A stretch of 64,000 nt of DNA from Trichopria drosophilae (Eukaryota; Arthropoda; Insecta; Hymenoptera; Diapriidae). The notes under the pieces were generated by a model. That model worked only from the letters and a program-made list of their open reading frames with translations. It searched no databases and was not told where the DNA came from. Below, in pieces: positions 1 through 11,023 of the stretch (positions are counted from its first letter, which is position 1; the number at the start of each line of letters is the position of its first letter). Location of the stretch: positions 5,766,001-5,830,000 of the forward strand of contig CM059584.1 of assembly GCA_030407085.1 (NCBI GenBank), in the 5' to 3' direction. The position numbers and the translations under genes were made by a program.

Positions 1-250
1 GGGATCTGGCCGGGCTTGTCACGCTTACTCTACTTCAGCCCGGCCAGACTTGAGGGACTGATCGGGCAATGATCGGATCCCGACCAGGTTACCCTCGTTG
101 TATTCAGAGTTCGAAGGGATCGGACTAGCCCGGCTGGATTCCAGCCAGAACCCGAATTTAATTTTTAATCAGGTTAACCAGGCCGTGTCCCGGCCGAGGC
201 CTTGTTTCCATTGGGGTCAAATCGGGCTATAGTCAGATGATTGTTCTTCA
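1..250. repeat. GC-rich dispersed repeat with GATCGGG / CCCGGC words
   Basis: Compositionally unlike the AT-rich body of the window, with repeated words such as gatcggg, cccggcc and cgggct. Its wording resembles the CCTGATC-rich stretches near 30.8, 45.0 and 55.6 kb, so it is probably an edge-truncated member of that dispersed family. The relation is by eye only. Confidence 0.4.
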
Positions 251-399
251 TACGTTGATTTTGTTTAGGACACATATTGATTAGTCATTCTCATTAACGT
301 CACCTTTTCATTTTATCACCTAGTCCAGCAAGCGTGTCCGATCGAATTATCCGCACATTCCTCGTTGCGTTAACCCGTAGTACCTCTTTTTTCCGACAG

Positions 400-1010
400 G
401 TTATGCATCTCGATGCACATCGGCCATAACGCGGTCGCTCTTTACACGCGACGCGTTCGCGCGAGTATCTTTTGAGGGTTAAGTGCAGGGAACGTGACGC
501 GATCAAAGTCCGCGACTCGAATGATAAATACCTTGAGAGATTTATCCATTCGCCGAGATGAAAAACGAAAGCGAGTGGCGTTACGGGAGTCGAGCGCGGC
601 TACGGCGAATCGCCCGAACGGCGTGCAGAGAGATTCCCTCGGTTACGGCGAGCCTGATTGCATCGGGAGACCATTACCGAGTCGAGGGGGTTTTACGAGA
701 CCCCCTCGAAAGAAACCATCTTCAAGGCTGCACGCAGGTGCCTTTTTCCATTCGCGGCCTTTCCGTGTTATTCCTTAGGGTCCTCCTCCGCCTTTTACCC
801 CTCGTCACCCACTCCAAGTCACTTTTGTACAAGTCCGCGAGCATGTTCCTCGATCTCTGTCCTGGTCGTCCTGTTGTCCCTTCTTAACCCGCATCGTATG
901 CATCCTACCCAAGACCGGGTGCCCGCAACTCTATATCATTCCCTGCGTCTCGAAATACCAACTTATCTCGAATTGCAGACAAGAAAGTCCCAGATGCAGT
1001 TTTCACTCTT
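400..1010. other. GC-richer high-complexity stretch, unexplained
   Basis: CpG-rich sequence (gcgacgcgttcgcgcgag near 450, many cga words to 700) with overlapping short frames in all three plus-strand phases. No frame shows a recognised domain, and their overlap in different phases argues that none is a real gene. It could be a promoter or enhancer or an old exon-bearing repeat. It lies downstream of Calpain-C exon 3 on the transcribed strand. Confidence 0.3.
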
Positions 1011-1279
1011 TACGAGTGAATTTATTTCAGCTAGTTGATAAATGCTCCGATGAGACGCAGAGAACGCCGCAGAAACAATGAGAAAAGTGAAAGTATCCAA
1101 CAGATGGTTGAAGGTAGTTGGTAACAATCCCAAAATGACGGGATTTTTTAGCTGACCGTTTAATTTTCATCAACAATGAACTGGAAATAAATAAAATCTC
1201 CCCAAAATTAGGTAGATGAAGTTAGAATATTGTGGCAGACTTTAAATATTTTATATTTGATGATTCATTTCACAGGTCA

Positions 1280-2222
1280 ACATGGTTTTCTTGTTAGGAA
1301 GCTGTGGGTCATTTCCGACGTAATTTTGTGCGTAGAATCCGAATCCGAAGTCATAAGTGACCCAACACGTCAGGATTTTGGAATATTTGAGGTTATGTAC
1401 TCGAAAAACGCGTTTGTTGCTATTTTTAAGGTTACGTACAGAATACACAACATTTTTAGGAGTTTTTACATTCAATGGATCATGCGGTACTACTCTTTCT
1501 CTTTAATATGAGAAACGCAGAATTCTATTGCGACTTTTCTTCACCAAAATACGCCAATTTGAATTTACGATATACATGTAAACAAATTTACCTTGAAATG
1601 CTCTTGGAGAACAACCTCGAGGTCAAATTCAATGTCATGAAACCTGTATAAATATAAACGACTGTATAAAATATGGATATTTATAACTAAAAACACGTTT
1701 CAATATTGTGACTGATTTTTTGATAACTTTTTTTAGACTTTATTGTTTATTTAGCCATTTTGAATTTGACTTCTTGAATTAAAAAATGTTAAAATCTTGA
1801 CTTCAAATTCGCAATTGAACTCCAAATATCACCAGTATAAATTTTCAAATGAAGATACCAGTAAAAAATATATGTCTCAAAGTATTTAAAGCAAATGCTC
1901 ATGACATTAATGGGATCTCGTTATTTCAAAATGGCCGTAACTTTTTGAGAAAAAATCGTAAGGGATAGAATAAAACCTTATTTTGAAGGGTAAAGGTAGT
2001 AAAGATGCAAGTAGTACAGAAGGCCAACAAAAATTGTTGCATCCTGTACGTAACCTTAAACATAGCAAAATAACGCGTTTTTCGGGTACATAACCTCAAA
2101 TATCTCAAAATCCTGACGTGATGGACTAATTCTGACTTCGGGTTCGGATTCTACACACAAAATTACGTCGGAAATGACCCACAACTTCCCAACAGCATCC
2201 AAGAACCTCTTTTTTTGAGGAT
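1280..2222. repeat. Foldback element with ~290-bp imperfect arms
   Basis: Left arm 1280-1572 and right arm 1914-2222 are reverse complements with scattered mismatches. Shared words include gtgggtcatttccgacgtaa, ttgaggttatgta, cgaaaaacgcgtt and aaggttacgtac. The loop is about 340 bp of AT-rich sequence. I see no transposase frame, so this is a non-autonomous MITE-like element. Termini and target duplication are not clear. The opposed short frames 1230-1511 and 1926-2108 are mirror translations of the two arms. Confidence 0.75.
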
Positions 2223-2697
2223 CTGTGTTTTTATAAAAAGTCGTGGAAAAATGTTGGAATCATACATTAAAACTTTGAAGAGTTCACACATCGTCGGACT
2301 GATCGGCATATCTTTCTTTACGCTACTCGCCCTTGTTAAGACCTTACATGTTATTTAAACTAAACAGACAAATAGAACATTTGAAGCACTATATGAGATT
2401 TGGGTTACAATAACTTGCGGCTACTCCGCATGACTTGTTGCGCCGCCTAGCGGTTTTTTTGTAGAAAGCCTAGAGTTCTTGGTACTTCGGTACTATTTCA
2501 TCGAATTTTCAAATGCCATACATGCTCTTATTTCAAGATTTTTAGATTTTAGCAGTTTCTACGCTTTGTCTAAAGACACAATGAATGTTTTTAAGCGTAA
2601 TCCGATTTTCTACGCTATATTAAGATGTAAAAAATTAATTACTACAATTTATGCAAAATAATTCCACTTTCTAAAGTTTTTTATAATTATATTTATT

Positions 2698-3015
2698 TTA
2701 AATATTATTAGATTTATCATTAATGTTATATATCAATTGATCATAATTGCAGTTTTGCAACAGATAAAACTCAAACTCACTGAACTTCACAGTCAATTTC
2801 ATCGCAAAATTATCCTTTAATCTCGTTGGTACGTTACGGACATATTCTGTACGTGCTTTCCTCACTTTCGATTCTTCGATCTCATAGGACGCAAAGTTCG
2901 TCTTCGATAAGACTATAATGCCATCAATTATGTTTAATTCCACATTTCCTACAGCTCTTTGACTCTGCGATTCTTCATGCACTTTTCCCGTTTCTATAGA
3001 CAATGAACTATTCAT
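2698..3015 (-). CDS. Uncharacterised small frame, possible gene fragment
   Basis: 105 codons beginning MNSSLSIETGK. Residues are well mixed and charged (for example EIEESKVRKARTEYVRN) and not the Phe/Ile/Lys-rich product usual for chance frames in AT-rich DNA. A GTGAGT that could act as a donor lies inside the frame after VKF, so the coding part could end earlier. No domain recognised and no supported neighbour exon. It is on the same strand as Calpain-C but does not resemble any calpain block. Could be chance. Confidence 0.22.
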   Translation of the reverse strand: MNSSLSIETGKVHEESQSQRAVGNVELNIIDGIIVLSKTNFASYEIEESKVRKARTEYVRNVPTRLKDNFAMKLTVKFSEFEFYLLQNCNYDQLIYNINDKSNNI

Positions 3016-5417
3016 TAACGATTATCATTATTAACGCATTGTTTAAAAACTTTCTACTATGCGAAATTTATCAGCAAACTATATTTTGAAAACAAATGTT
3101 CAAACATTTTAAAACGTTGTGTAACAGGAGAAACCTGTTTGGTGTATTCATTGTATTCAATTTGACCTCAGACATGGTGCAAAAAAGGGAACTTTTTTAA
3201 TCCAACCTTTAACTTTTATCGGTCATTAAAATTGTCGTCTATTAAGTTTTAAAAATCATTTTCTTTATAATTGTAATTTATTAATCTCTATGTCATATAG
3301 CTGCTGCGAAGTTGTTCCAAAAAAGTATGAAGTTTGTCACCTTAAAAGTGTCCATTTTTGACTACTTTGATTGCTATAAAAAAAAATTGCGTAGCTTCTT
3401 TAGATAATTTTTAGAAAAAAATTTTTGTTGTGATTTTTTTTAATGTTTAGTTTCGAAGATAAAAAATGTGAAAAATGTTTGAAATTGGACATATTTTATC
3501 AGAGGAAATATACGTTTTTGGAAAGAAACACAAGAAATATTTTTTGTTCAGAAATTCGAAATAGATTTGAGGAATCTATCTATATTTTTTTTTTTCCAGA
3601 CAAAAAAATTCAAGGCTTTTAATGTCATTATAATTCATTTTCACTCCCCACTGAAATAATAATTTACAGCAAGGAACGTAATTTATTTTCTCATTTTATG
3701 AGTTACTAAATGACGTCACAAAGACGTTTTTAGGAAGCTGCAAAGTTAAAAGTTTTGTAGATTTACAAAAAAATGTCATTCAAAATGGAATACTGGTTGA
3801 GTCTGGTACTGGTGATCTTCCTGCGTATGTATTGGCTTAATGAATAAATATACAAAATTTATTATAAGTATTTAGTAGGTTCGTAAAAGCTACAGCACAA
3901 TAAGAATAGTAAATGTGTCCCCTTCTAAATGACCTTGGCCTACACTAACCGAAAGGAATAGAACAATAATTCGATTGCGAAAATTTTGAACACTCAAAAA
4001 CCTACGTACGGTCAGTAAAGCTAAAACATGAGTTTTTAATATTATTTTCTTTTTAAGAGTGTTTATAATAGAGGGTCTTGTAAAAAATCATACAGGATAG
4101 GTTTTCGCCTACAAATAACAATTATTGTTTACTAGACATATAACCTCAAAATTGGCTCCGAAAAAAATTATTAAATTTTTTAATCTCTAAGCTTGAATTA
4201 ATCAAAAAGGACTTACATCGAAAAGTGGGTTACCATCAATAAGTAAGTTTTTTTCTGACAAACAGTACGAAAATACTAATTCATTAGTAAAAGTCTACTA
4301 ATCTAAAAAGCGATATTGACGTTTTTAGTTTAGTAGTTTGTAGAATTAGTAATAAATTAGTAGGTTTCAACTTTTGATTAGCAAAAATCATTACTAATTC
4401 ATTTGGTTACTCACTTTTCATTTTCTTATTGGTAGTTTTTAACTTATTCAGATTTATAGAGTTTATAACATTTTTTAAGCTAATTTTTATGAAATGCAAT
4501 AACAAAAACAAAATTTTTGTATTGCTGGTTCTATCTATCATTGTTTTTTAATTTAATTTTGTAATAAATTTGGTAAAAACAGTTAGTGAAACAATGTTTA
4601 CATAAATATATTAACTAAATATTTATGTCAGTTTTCTACATTTTGTATACAACAACTTGATTAAAGTTTTATACAATTCTTTCTATACAATTTTTCCACC
4701 TGAGTAAATATATTATTTTGTTTTGAAAGTTAGGTTATGAAAAAAGCCATATATTAAAACATATCTAAAATTTTGTACAGAAACCACGAAACGCATAATA
4801 AATACACAATCATAAAGTTTTGTTCAACTTAAAAGAATAAAACATGTTTATATGAAATCATTGACATAATTAATCATTAGTAATTCTTAATTTTGAAATA
4901 TATGTTTTACATATAGAATACAATAAATATAATAAAAAATATAAAAGTGACCACCATTAAATTCGCAAACAGCTTGTAACAAATGTCGTTTGTATTTCGA
5001 ATACGGTATTCTAACTTCGGGTTTTAATCAAATAGTTTTAAGTTCAAGAATAAAGTTTTGCCGAAATTTAGAAAAAATGTAATTATCTGATCTCGCAAAC
5101 ATTATTTTATTTAAGCGCAAAAACGTCAGGACTAATAACTAATCCAACACATGTTTATTGTAGTTTTTTATGACCTTTCTTGTGAAAATATGTGCTTTGA
5201 CATATTATTACAGGATGAGGTTAAAAATTGTTTTAAAGTTTTCAATTTACATTTTTCGAAGTATGTACCCGTTGTAAAATTCATAAATAAGAGTCAATAT
5301 GATAACAAAATTTAATATATATAGCCTTCATTGCAGTATAGTTGAAATATTGGCTACCGATAGGCTTACAATAAAAACATCGACCTGGAAAATAGTAAAT
5401 AAAAGGATTTCCCCTGA
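3016..5417. other. AT-rich stretch, nothing recognised
   Basis: Low-complexity AT-rich sequence without a supported exon, TIR element or simple repeat on either strand. Confidence 0.6.
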
Positions 5418-5421
5418 TTAA

Positions 5422-6913
5422 CCCTTTTCGTCCCAAAAGTCCGGAATTTGGACACAACTTTCAACGATGTAACTTTTGTTCCAAATAGGTTTAAAAAAAT
5501 TGAAATAAGTCAAAATCAATAGATTTGGACCTCCTCTTTCAAATGCCGTGGTTAGAATCGGCCGGAAATTTCAGAGAAAAAAGTTATGATCATTTTTTCG
5601 AAAAAAATAATAATTTTTTCGACGTTTTTTCCCAATAATTGCGTTTTTTGACATTGAAAATGGCAGTGCTGATCGTTGCAAAACATACTAATCGCGTCTT
5701 TTTGCTCAGACCATTCTTCTCCCGTCGGATTTTTGTCAAAAAACAAAATGGCAGCTTCAAGATGGCGCCTCCAAGTTGTAATTTTACATTTTCTCCCACA
5801 AATATTGATTATTTGACCGCGTAACGGTTCAAATCACGGAGAACTGGGATGAAAAAGTAATTATTATCATTTTTAAATACTTACTCCAATCATGATTTAT
5901 TCATAACCTCAAATAAGTCGCGTACAATGAGTTTTTACCGACATTTTGTCTGATTTGCACTCAATTTCTGGCGTTTCCGTATCACTATATAATGTACGTA
6001 TGAAATTGAAAATGACCATATATGATTGTGACCTATGAAGAATTTGTTTATAACCTACAAACTGAGTGCAGGTCAACCCACATCTTATAGTGCGACAAAA
6101 CTTTCAATATCTGCAATATTGATTTATAAAATACAAAAAAAAACTTAAAAATAAAAAAGAAATATTTCCTCCTTGCCTCCACGTGTGTTTTGAATACAAG
6201 ACAATGAAAGTAATAAAATTAAAATAAAAAAGATGAAGAAAAGTATTTTAAAAATAAAAAAAAGTCGAATTGTACTAAATTTTTAGGTTATAAACCGATA
6301 ATTAATAGGTCATAAGGGTATATAGTCATTTTTAATTTCACACATAAGTAATGGTACGGAAACGTCGAAGATTGTGTGAAAATTAGACAAATAATCGGTA
6401 TAAACCCATTGCGTCTAACTAATTTGAGGTTATGAATAAATCATGATGAGACTAGGTATTCAGAAATGATAATAATTGCTTTTTCATTGCAATTCTCCAT
6501 GATTTGAGCCGTTACACGGTCAAATAATCGATATTTGTGCGAGATAATTCAAACTTACAACTTCCAGACGCCATCTTGAAGCCGCCATTATGTTTTTTGA
6601 AAAAAACCGACGGGAGTAGAAAGGTCTGAGCAAAAAGACGCGATTAATATGTTTTGCAATGATCAGCACCGCCCTTTTCAATGTCAAAAAACGCAATTAT
6701 TGGGAAAAAACGTCGAAAAAATCAGTATTTTTTTCAAAAAATGATCATAATTTTTTTCTCTGTAATTTCCGGCTGATTCTGACCACGGTATTTGAAAGAG
6801 GAGGTCCAAATCTATCGGTTTTGATTTATTTCAATTTTTTTTAACCCCGATTGGAACAAAAGTTACATCGTTGAAAGTTGTGTCCAAATTCCTGACTTTT
6901 GGGACGAAAAGGG
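5422..6913. mobile_element. piggyBac-like palindromic MITE (TTAA target duplication)
   Basis: Termini CCCTTTTCGTCCCAAAAGTC and its reverse complement are flanked by TTAA on both sides (5418-5421 and 6914-6917), the hallmark of piggyBac-type insertion. The arms stay complementary far inward, to about 6070 on the left and 6275 on the right, leaving a loop near 200 bp, so the 1492-bp element is almost one long imperfect hairpin. Shared inner words include gaggaggtccaaatc, acatcgttgaaagttgtgtc and gcgattaatatgttttgcaa on one arm with near-complements on the other. There is no transposase; the short frames within are arm shadows. Arm divergence suggests an old insertion. Confidence 0.88.
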
Positions 6914-6917
6914 TTAA

Positions 6918-7540
6918 CGTGTAAAATTCATATTAGACGACACCTCCTTGTTTTATTTCGAAGATAATTTAATGTTCCACAAGATGCATTTATCAAAATA
7001 ACAAAATTTTAATCTCTAACAAACAATAAGTGGCCAAAAATTTATACTTTATTTAAATAATTTGTGTTGATAAAAGTTGTCGAATTGACGTTGACTGTTT
7101 CATTTTCCTTTGAACTCTCTTCTTTGTTTGTCTTTTGAACTCAGAAACTATCCTGCACAATTTCGAAGTGCGAAATCAAATATCATGATAATCGTCAAGA
7201 CGATTTTATACTTTACTTATCGTGGGACGATATTAAAAAATTAAAAATAGCCAAATTTAAAATAAAGTAAATTTATCAGTTGATATCAGACACTATTCAA
7301 TTCCAACGATTATTTGATCTGGTTAGAAAGTGGATTTCCAAATTACCAAAGATACAAATACAATGCCAACGTTTCTTTTCCAAGGTACCAGCCGAAATTG
7401 ATTAATTTCAGTATATACTGAACCAATGCGTGGGTTTTATCGTGATAAGAGAGCGCATGATACTCGATTTATCGATCGTCTATTTGTTCGAAAGTCAGTA
7501 CCACCTACGATATATCCATCGTGACAAACTGACTCGATGT
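6918..7540. other. AT-rich stretch, nothing recognised
   Basis: No supported exon or repeat. Sequence complexity rises towards 7440, where the next entry begins. Confidence 0.5.
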
Positions 7541-7610
7541 ATTCTTCTCTCTTAAAGTTACCATTTTTGTTTTCATAAAACGCCCACAACCATATGATTT
7601 ATGCACAAAG

Positions 7611-7745
7611 ATGGTCATGGCACCGAGAGAAATTGCGACAATTGTTGTCTCTGAATATATGGATGCATATATCACCGATCTGCTGAGTAACCGGTTCCGC
7701 ATTGTCCCTTCGGGTATTAATTATTCTAATTCTACCCATCCAACA
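7611..7745 (+). CDS. Possible coding exon of unknown function
   Basis: 45 codons starting MVMAPREIATIVVSEYMDAY and ending STHPT directly before a GTGAGT donor-like site at 7746, phase 0. The local sequence is less AT-rich than its neighbours. The frame stays open upstream to a TGA near 7533, and an acceptor is not obvious. No domain recognised. It would be antisense to Calpain-C. Chance is quite possible. Confidence 0.15.
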
Positions 7746-9580
7746 GTGAGTTTGAAAGTTATTTGAATTATCTTCGACTAACGTAATTTCATTTATTGCA
7801 GAAATAGATCTTGGAATGATTTATTACTTCTTAATTTATGCATACTTGTATATTGTAAAAATGTAATTTTATTTAAAACATTGTAACTAATTGATCAATA
7901 GCATTAGTGAGGAATACATTATTTTTCGAAAAAAGCACATATTTTTTTCAGAAATGGATGAATTAGTAATAAAACTACGTTTATTAATTATTTTTAATTA
8001 CGAAACTAAGTAATCAGTATTTAGAATGATTTTATTGCAGCTTAAACAAATCACAAGATTTTTCCATTTCGTTTTTGTCTACAGCAGTTTTCTTTCTTTA
8101 AACGAATAACTTCTACTTATTAGGAAAGTTAGGAGTATTCAGAGAAAATTTAATGCAATCGTGTTCATTTAAAAGAAATTATTTTTTTTAAATGTCTCGG
8201 GATAAACTTTTATTTTTAAATCATCCTCGACTAAAGGTTATGCCCGTGCAAAGGATTCCCATATCTCAAGCGCTTAAAAGTGAGCGTGATGTCGACAGAA
8301 ACTTTCACTCATGAATATACAAACACTATGAAGTTCGCAGGACTTGTTTATTTTGTGCTATCGTATGAGTGGTGCAAAAAAGATATATTCCGTTGAAGGA
8401 ATTTTGGGTTAACTAATTAAGCTCTACTTTCCAGGTGAATATAATACAGGAATAGTATCAAATAAGAAATAAATTATATGTTTGTTGGCTTCTACACTCT
8501 GAAAACGGGAGTCTTATTTTCAGTGTCTAAGACGCAATAAATGTCATCCTCCATGACATTTTTCGTGCCTCAGGGATACGAATAGTATCTTGAAATAAGA
8601 GCTTTTGAGTAGATTAATAAATTTAGAAAAATAATTGTCATTTTGTTTATTACACATTTTTATAGAAAACCGGTATTATACGTCTCCATTGCTACATCGA
8701 GGTGTTATCGAGTCCGAAATTTTATGACATGGAGGGCCTAAAATAAAAGTTTTAATCTTGTTATCCTTAAAATAACGTCAGAAATGAACATGAGCTTTTT
8801 ATCAGAAAAACGTTGAAAGTTATCAGGATTTATCCAGCAATAAATGGTAATTTTCTTTTAGATTTATTGGGCTAATCCTGATAACTTTTCTTTCGCATAT
8901 TTTTTTAAAAGTTCCCAGTTTTCAAATTAGAGTTTTAAATTTGTTTAAATAATTGTTCATTTCTGACGCCATTTTGAGATTTGCCATGTTGAATTTTTTA
9001 ATCTGGATCTTATCTTTCTTAAAAGTTTAGACTCGAAAACACTATTCTGTGTGAAAAAGAGATGTGTAATTTATCCGATTTCTTCTAAATATTTAAAATC
9101 TAAAATTATTTTCACTAAAAAATTAGCTTTTTTTTATTAACTTTAAACTGATGATATATTCTAAAAAAGCACGAAACTTTACGTGAGATATGCTCTCTAA
9201 ATTCCATGGAGTAAAAAATTGAGCCACTCTTGCATGAAGAGTAAAATTTTAGTTCTACTGACAAAGAGTGAATTTTTTTTCTTTTTATTTCTTTATTTAT
9301 AGTCGCTATAGAACGGCTCTAGGATCCTGGAATTTTGTTTGTTACAGATAACGTGAAACATACAGAACGAAAGCTAATTAAATATTGAAGATATTTGGGA
9401 CTTATTACCCTGTAGAGTGCCGGGATTTGACAAATTTCAAAAGCCTATAAAAAGTGTGTTTGGGCCATGCACAAAAGAGTAAACTATGGCCAAGCCTTTG
9501 GTAGATCGTCCTGCAGGCGTCATCCCAGCCCTCTAACCGTTTGAAGCATACATTTTTATTTGCACGGAAAATAGCTGAAA
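7746..9580. other. AT-rich stretch, nothing recognised
   Basis: No supported gene or structured repeat seen on either strand. A short phrase (aatagtatc followed by aaataag) recurs near 8450 and 8583, too short to define an element. Confidence 0.5.
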
Positions 9581-9599
9581 CTTATTACTCTGGTGTTTT

Positions 9600-10010
9600 T
9601 GGGATCGCTGATCACGAATCCGACCTCAGATTTTCAAAATTCAAAATGACGGATCCAATATGACAGCCAAAATGTAAACAGGATTTCGGTCAAATAAATT
9701 TTTACATTTCGGACCGTCATTTTGAATTCGCTCGAAAACCCCCGAGTATCCCGTTTCACCACGATCAAGTCAATTTTTACAATTGGTCGGCCATATTGGA
9801 TCCGCTATTTTGAATTTTTGAAAGTCTATGGCCAGATTCGTAATCAGCAACCTCGAAACACTCCGGTACCGAGTTTCACCTCGATCAAGTAAGTATTTAT
9901 ATATTTCGGTCGGCCATTTTGGATCCGTCATTTTTAATTTTGGAAATCTGATGGCAGATTCGTAAACAGTGACCCCGAAAACTCTCGAGTACTCAGTTTC
10001 GTCTTATTTC
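9600..10010. repeat. Dispersed repeat, tandem units of about 120 bp
   Basis: Units share the phrase ccat(a/t)ttggatccg(c/t), a (t)cattttgaattttt-like phrase, then (t)cagattcgtaa-cag-gacc-cgaaaac and gtttcaccacgatcaag. The two best copies of the ggatccg phrase start at 9791 and 9914, a spacing of about 123 bp. Related single units occur at 10.39-10.44, 14.05-14.46, 28.56-28.83 and 54.44-54.66 kb. No coding potential. Confidence 0.7.
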
Positions 10011-10380
10011 AGTTTCTTTTCAGCATACATTCTTTGTAGAAAACACGTCATTTTTATACATTGTTCGTTATTATAAACAATTTAACATAATAATTCACAA
10101 TAAATATTCATTTTTTATATTTAAAAACATGTTATCAGACATGTCCTACAGAAAAGACACCGTTATTCAAAGGGTTAAACGAATTACAAAATTGTATTTA
10201 TCTTTAATAAATTGACATCATATCTACCCAGAGCTTTTTTCCAAACCTAATTGACTAAATCATTGTTTAATGTAATTAAACGGTATAAAAATTATTTATG
10301 GCAACTTTAAATTTAGATGTTATATAATATACATTTATTGGGGAAAATACGGACAATAATGACAATGGTCGGAAATTGAT
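10011..10380. other. AT-rich intron 3 segment, nothing recognised
   Basis: Part of the intron that follows Calpain-C exon 3. No exon, repeat or hairpin recognised. Confidence 0.5.
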
Positions 10381-10502
10381 CTAAGGACCAAATCACGAAC
10401 CCGACTTTCGATTCAGCGATCCCGAAATTATCACTTATATAATTGGTCCCGGGTTATTTTCACACGTTTCCCTTTGTCATTGGAGTGTAAAACGGGACTT
10501 AC

Positions 10503-10785
10503 TTGGCATAAGCTTTCTCTAAAAGTGCCGGCCAGAACTGATCGCTGTGTCGACTCTGGATGAAGGCAAGCCGACCATGGACCGCTGGGAGGCGATCGTC
10601 GACGAGGACCTCTACCCAAGCACCGCACCACCACAATCGAAACCGGAAGACCCCGGCGTACTCTGAGGTGGGCGACCCAGGTGGTTCGCCTCCGCTTCCG
10701 AAACCCTGATCGGCCGGTACCACTCGGTAGAAGAGACCCTTGCTCAGGTGAAGCACGCCAAGACAGGAAACCAGCCATTTGTCTC
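10503..10785 (-). CDS. CalpC: Calpain-C-like protein, coding exon 3 (start of protease core, catalytic Cys lost)
   Basis: A 283-base exon completing the Gly codon of exon 2 and reading GDKWLVSCLG, FYRVVPADQ, RLWWCG, WVEVLVDDRLP, GRLAF and ALLEKAYAK, all landmark blocks of calpain protease core subdomain PC1. The acceptor is tgctttcag (AG at 10786-10787); the donor is GTAAGT from 10502, phase 2. In active calpains the first block is GDCW with Cys as nucleophile; here it is Lys (residue 72 of the joined protein). Drosophila Calpain-C also lacks this Cys (Arg, from memory) and shares the RLWWCG wording. The exon also carries a GSGGEPPGSP insert before the YAGVF block. Base composition is much more GC-rich than the surrounding intron. 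The rest of the core (His and Asn positions), the C2-like and EF-hand domains must lie in later exons, which I did not find before the left edge. Confidence 0.95.
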
Positions 10786-11023
10786 CTGAAAGCATGACAA
10801 GTCCAACGGTAAAATAATTTTCTAGTTTGGCAAAAATAGACGCAGTTATCTTAAAACTAACAGGTCGAAACGTTACGTGATAGTGATGGAAATAATAGTC
10901 GCGAAAAGTACCGCTGGTGCTGTCAGAATAACGTAATGTATGTTCATTTATTTTTTTTTTTTAAGAAAAGCGAGGCAGAAACTCGGAAGTTGAAACCAGG
11001 ATCTTTTGATTAAAGGACAAATG

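Noticed and set aside
5552..6844. Several short frames in the piggyBac-like element taken as possible transposase pieces
   Set aside because: They are mirror translations of the two arms, with no DDD catalytic motif or zinc finger.
10431..10778. 115-codon minus frame overlapping Calpain-C exon 3
   Set aside because: It is in a different phase from the calpain reading, which matches family motifs and splices in frame with exons 1 and 2; this frame is a shadow.
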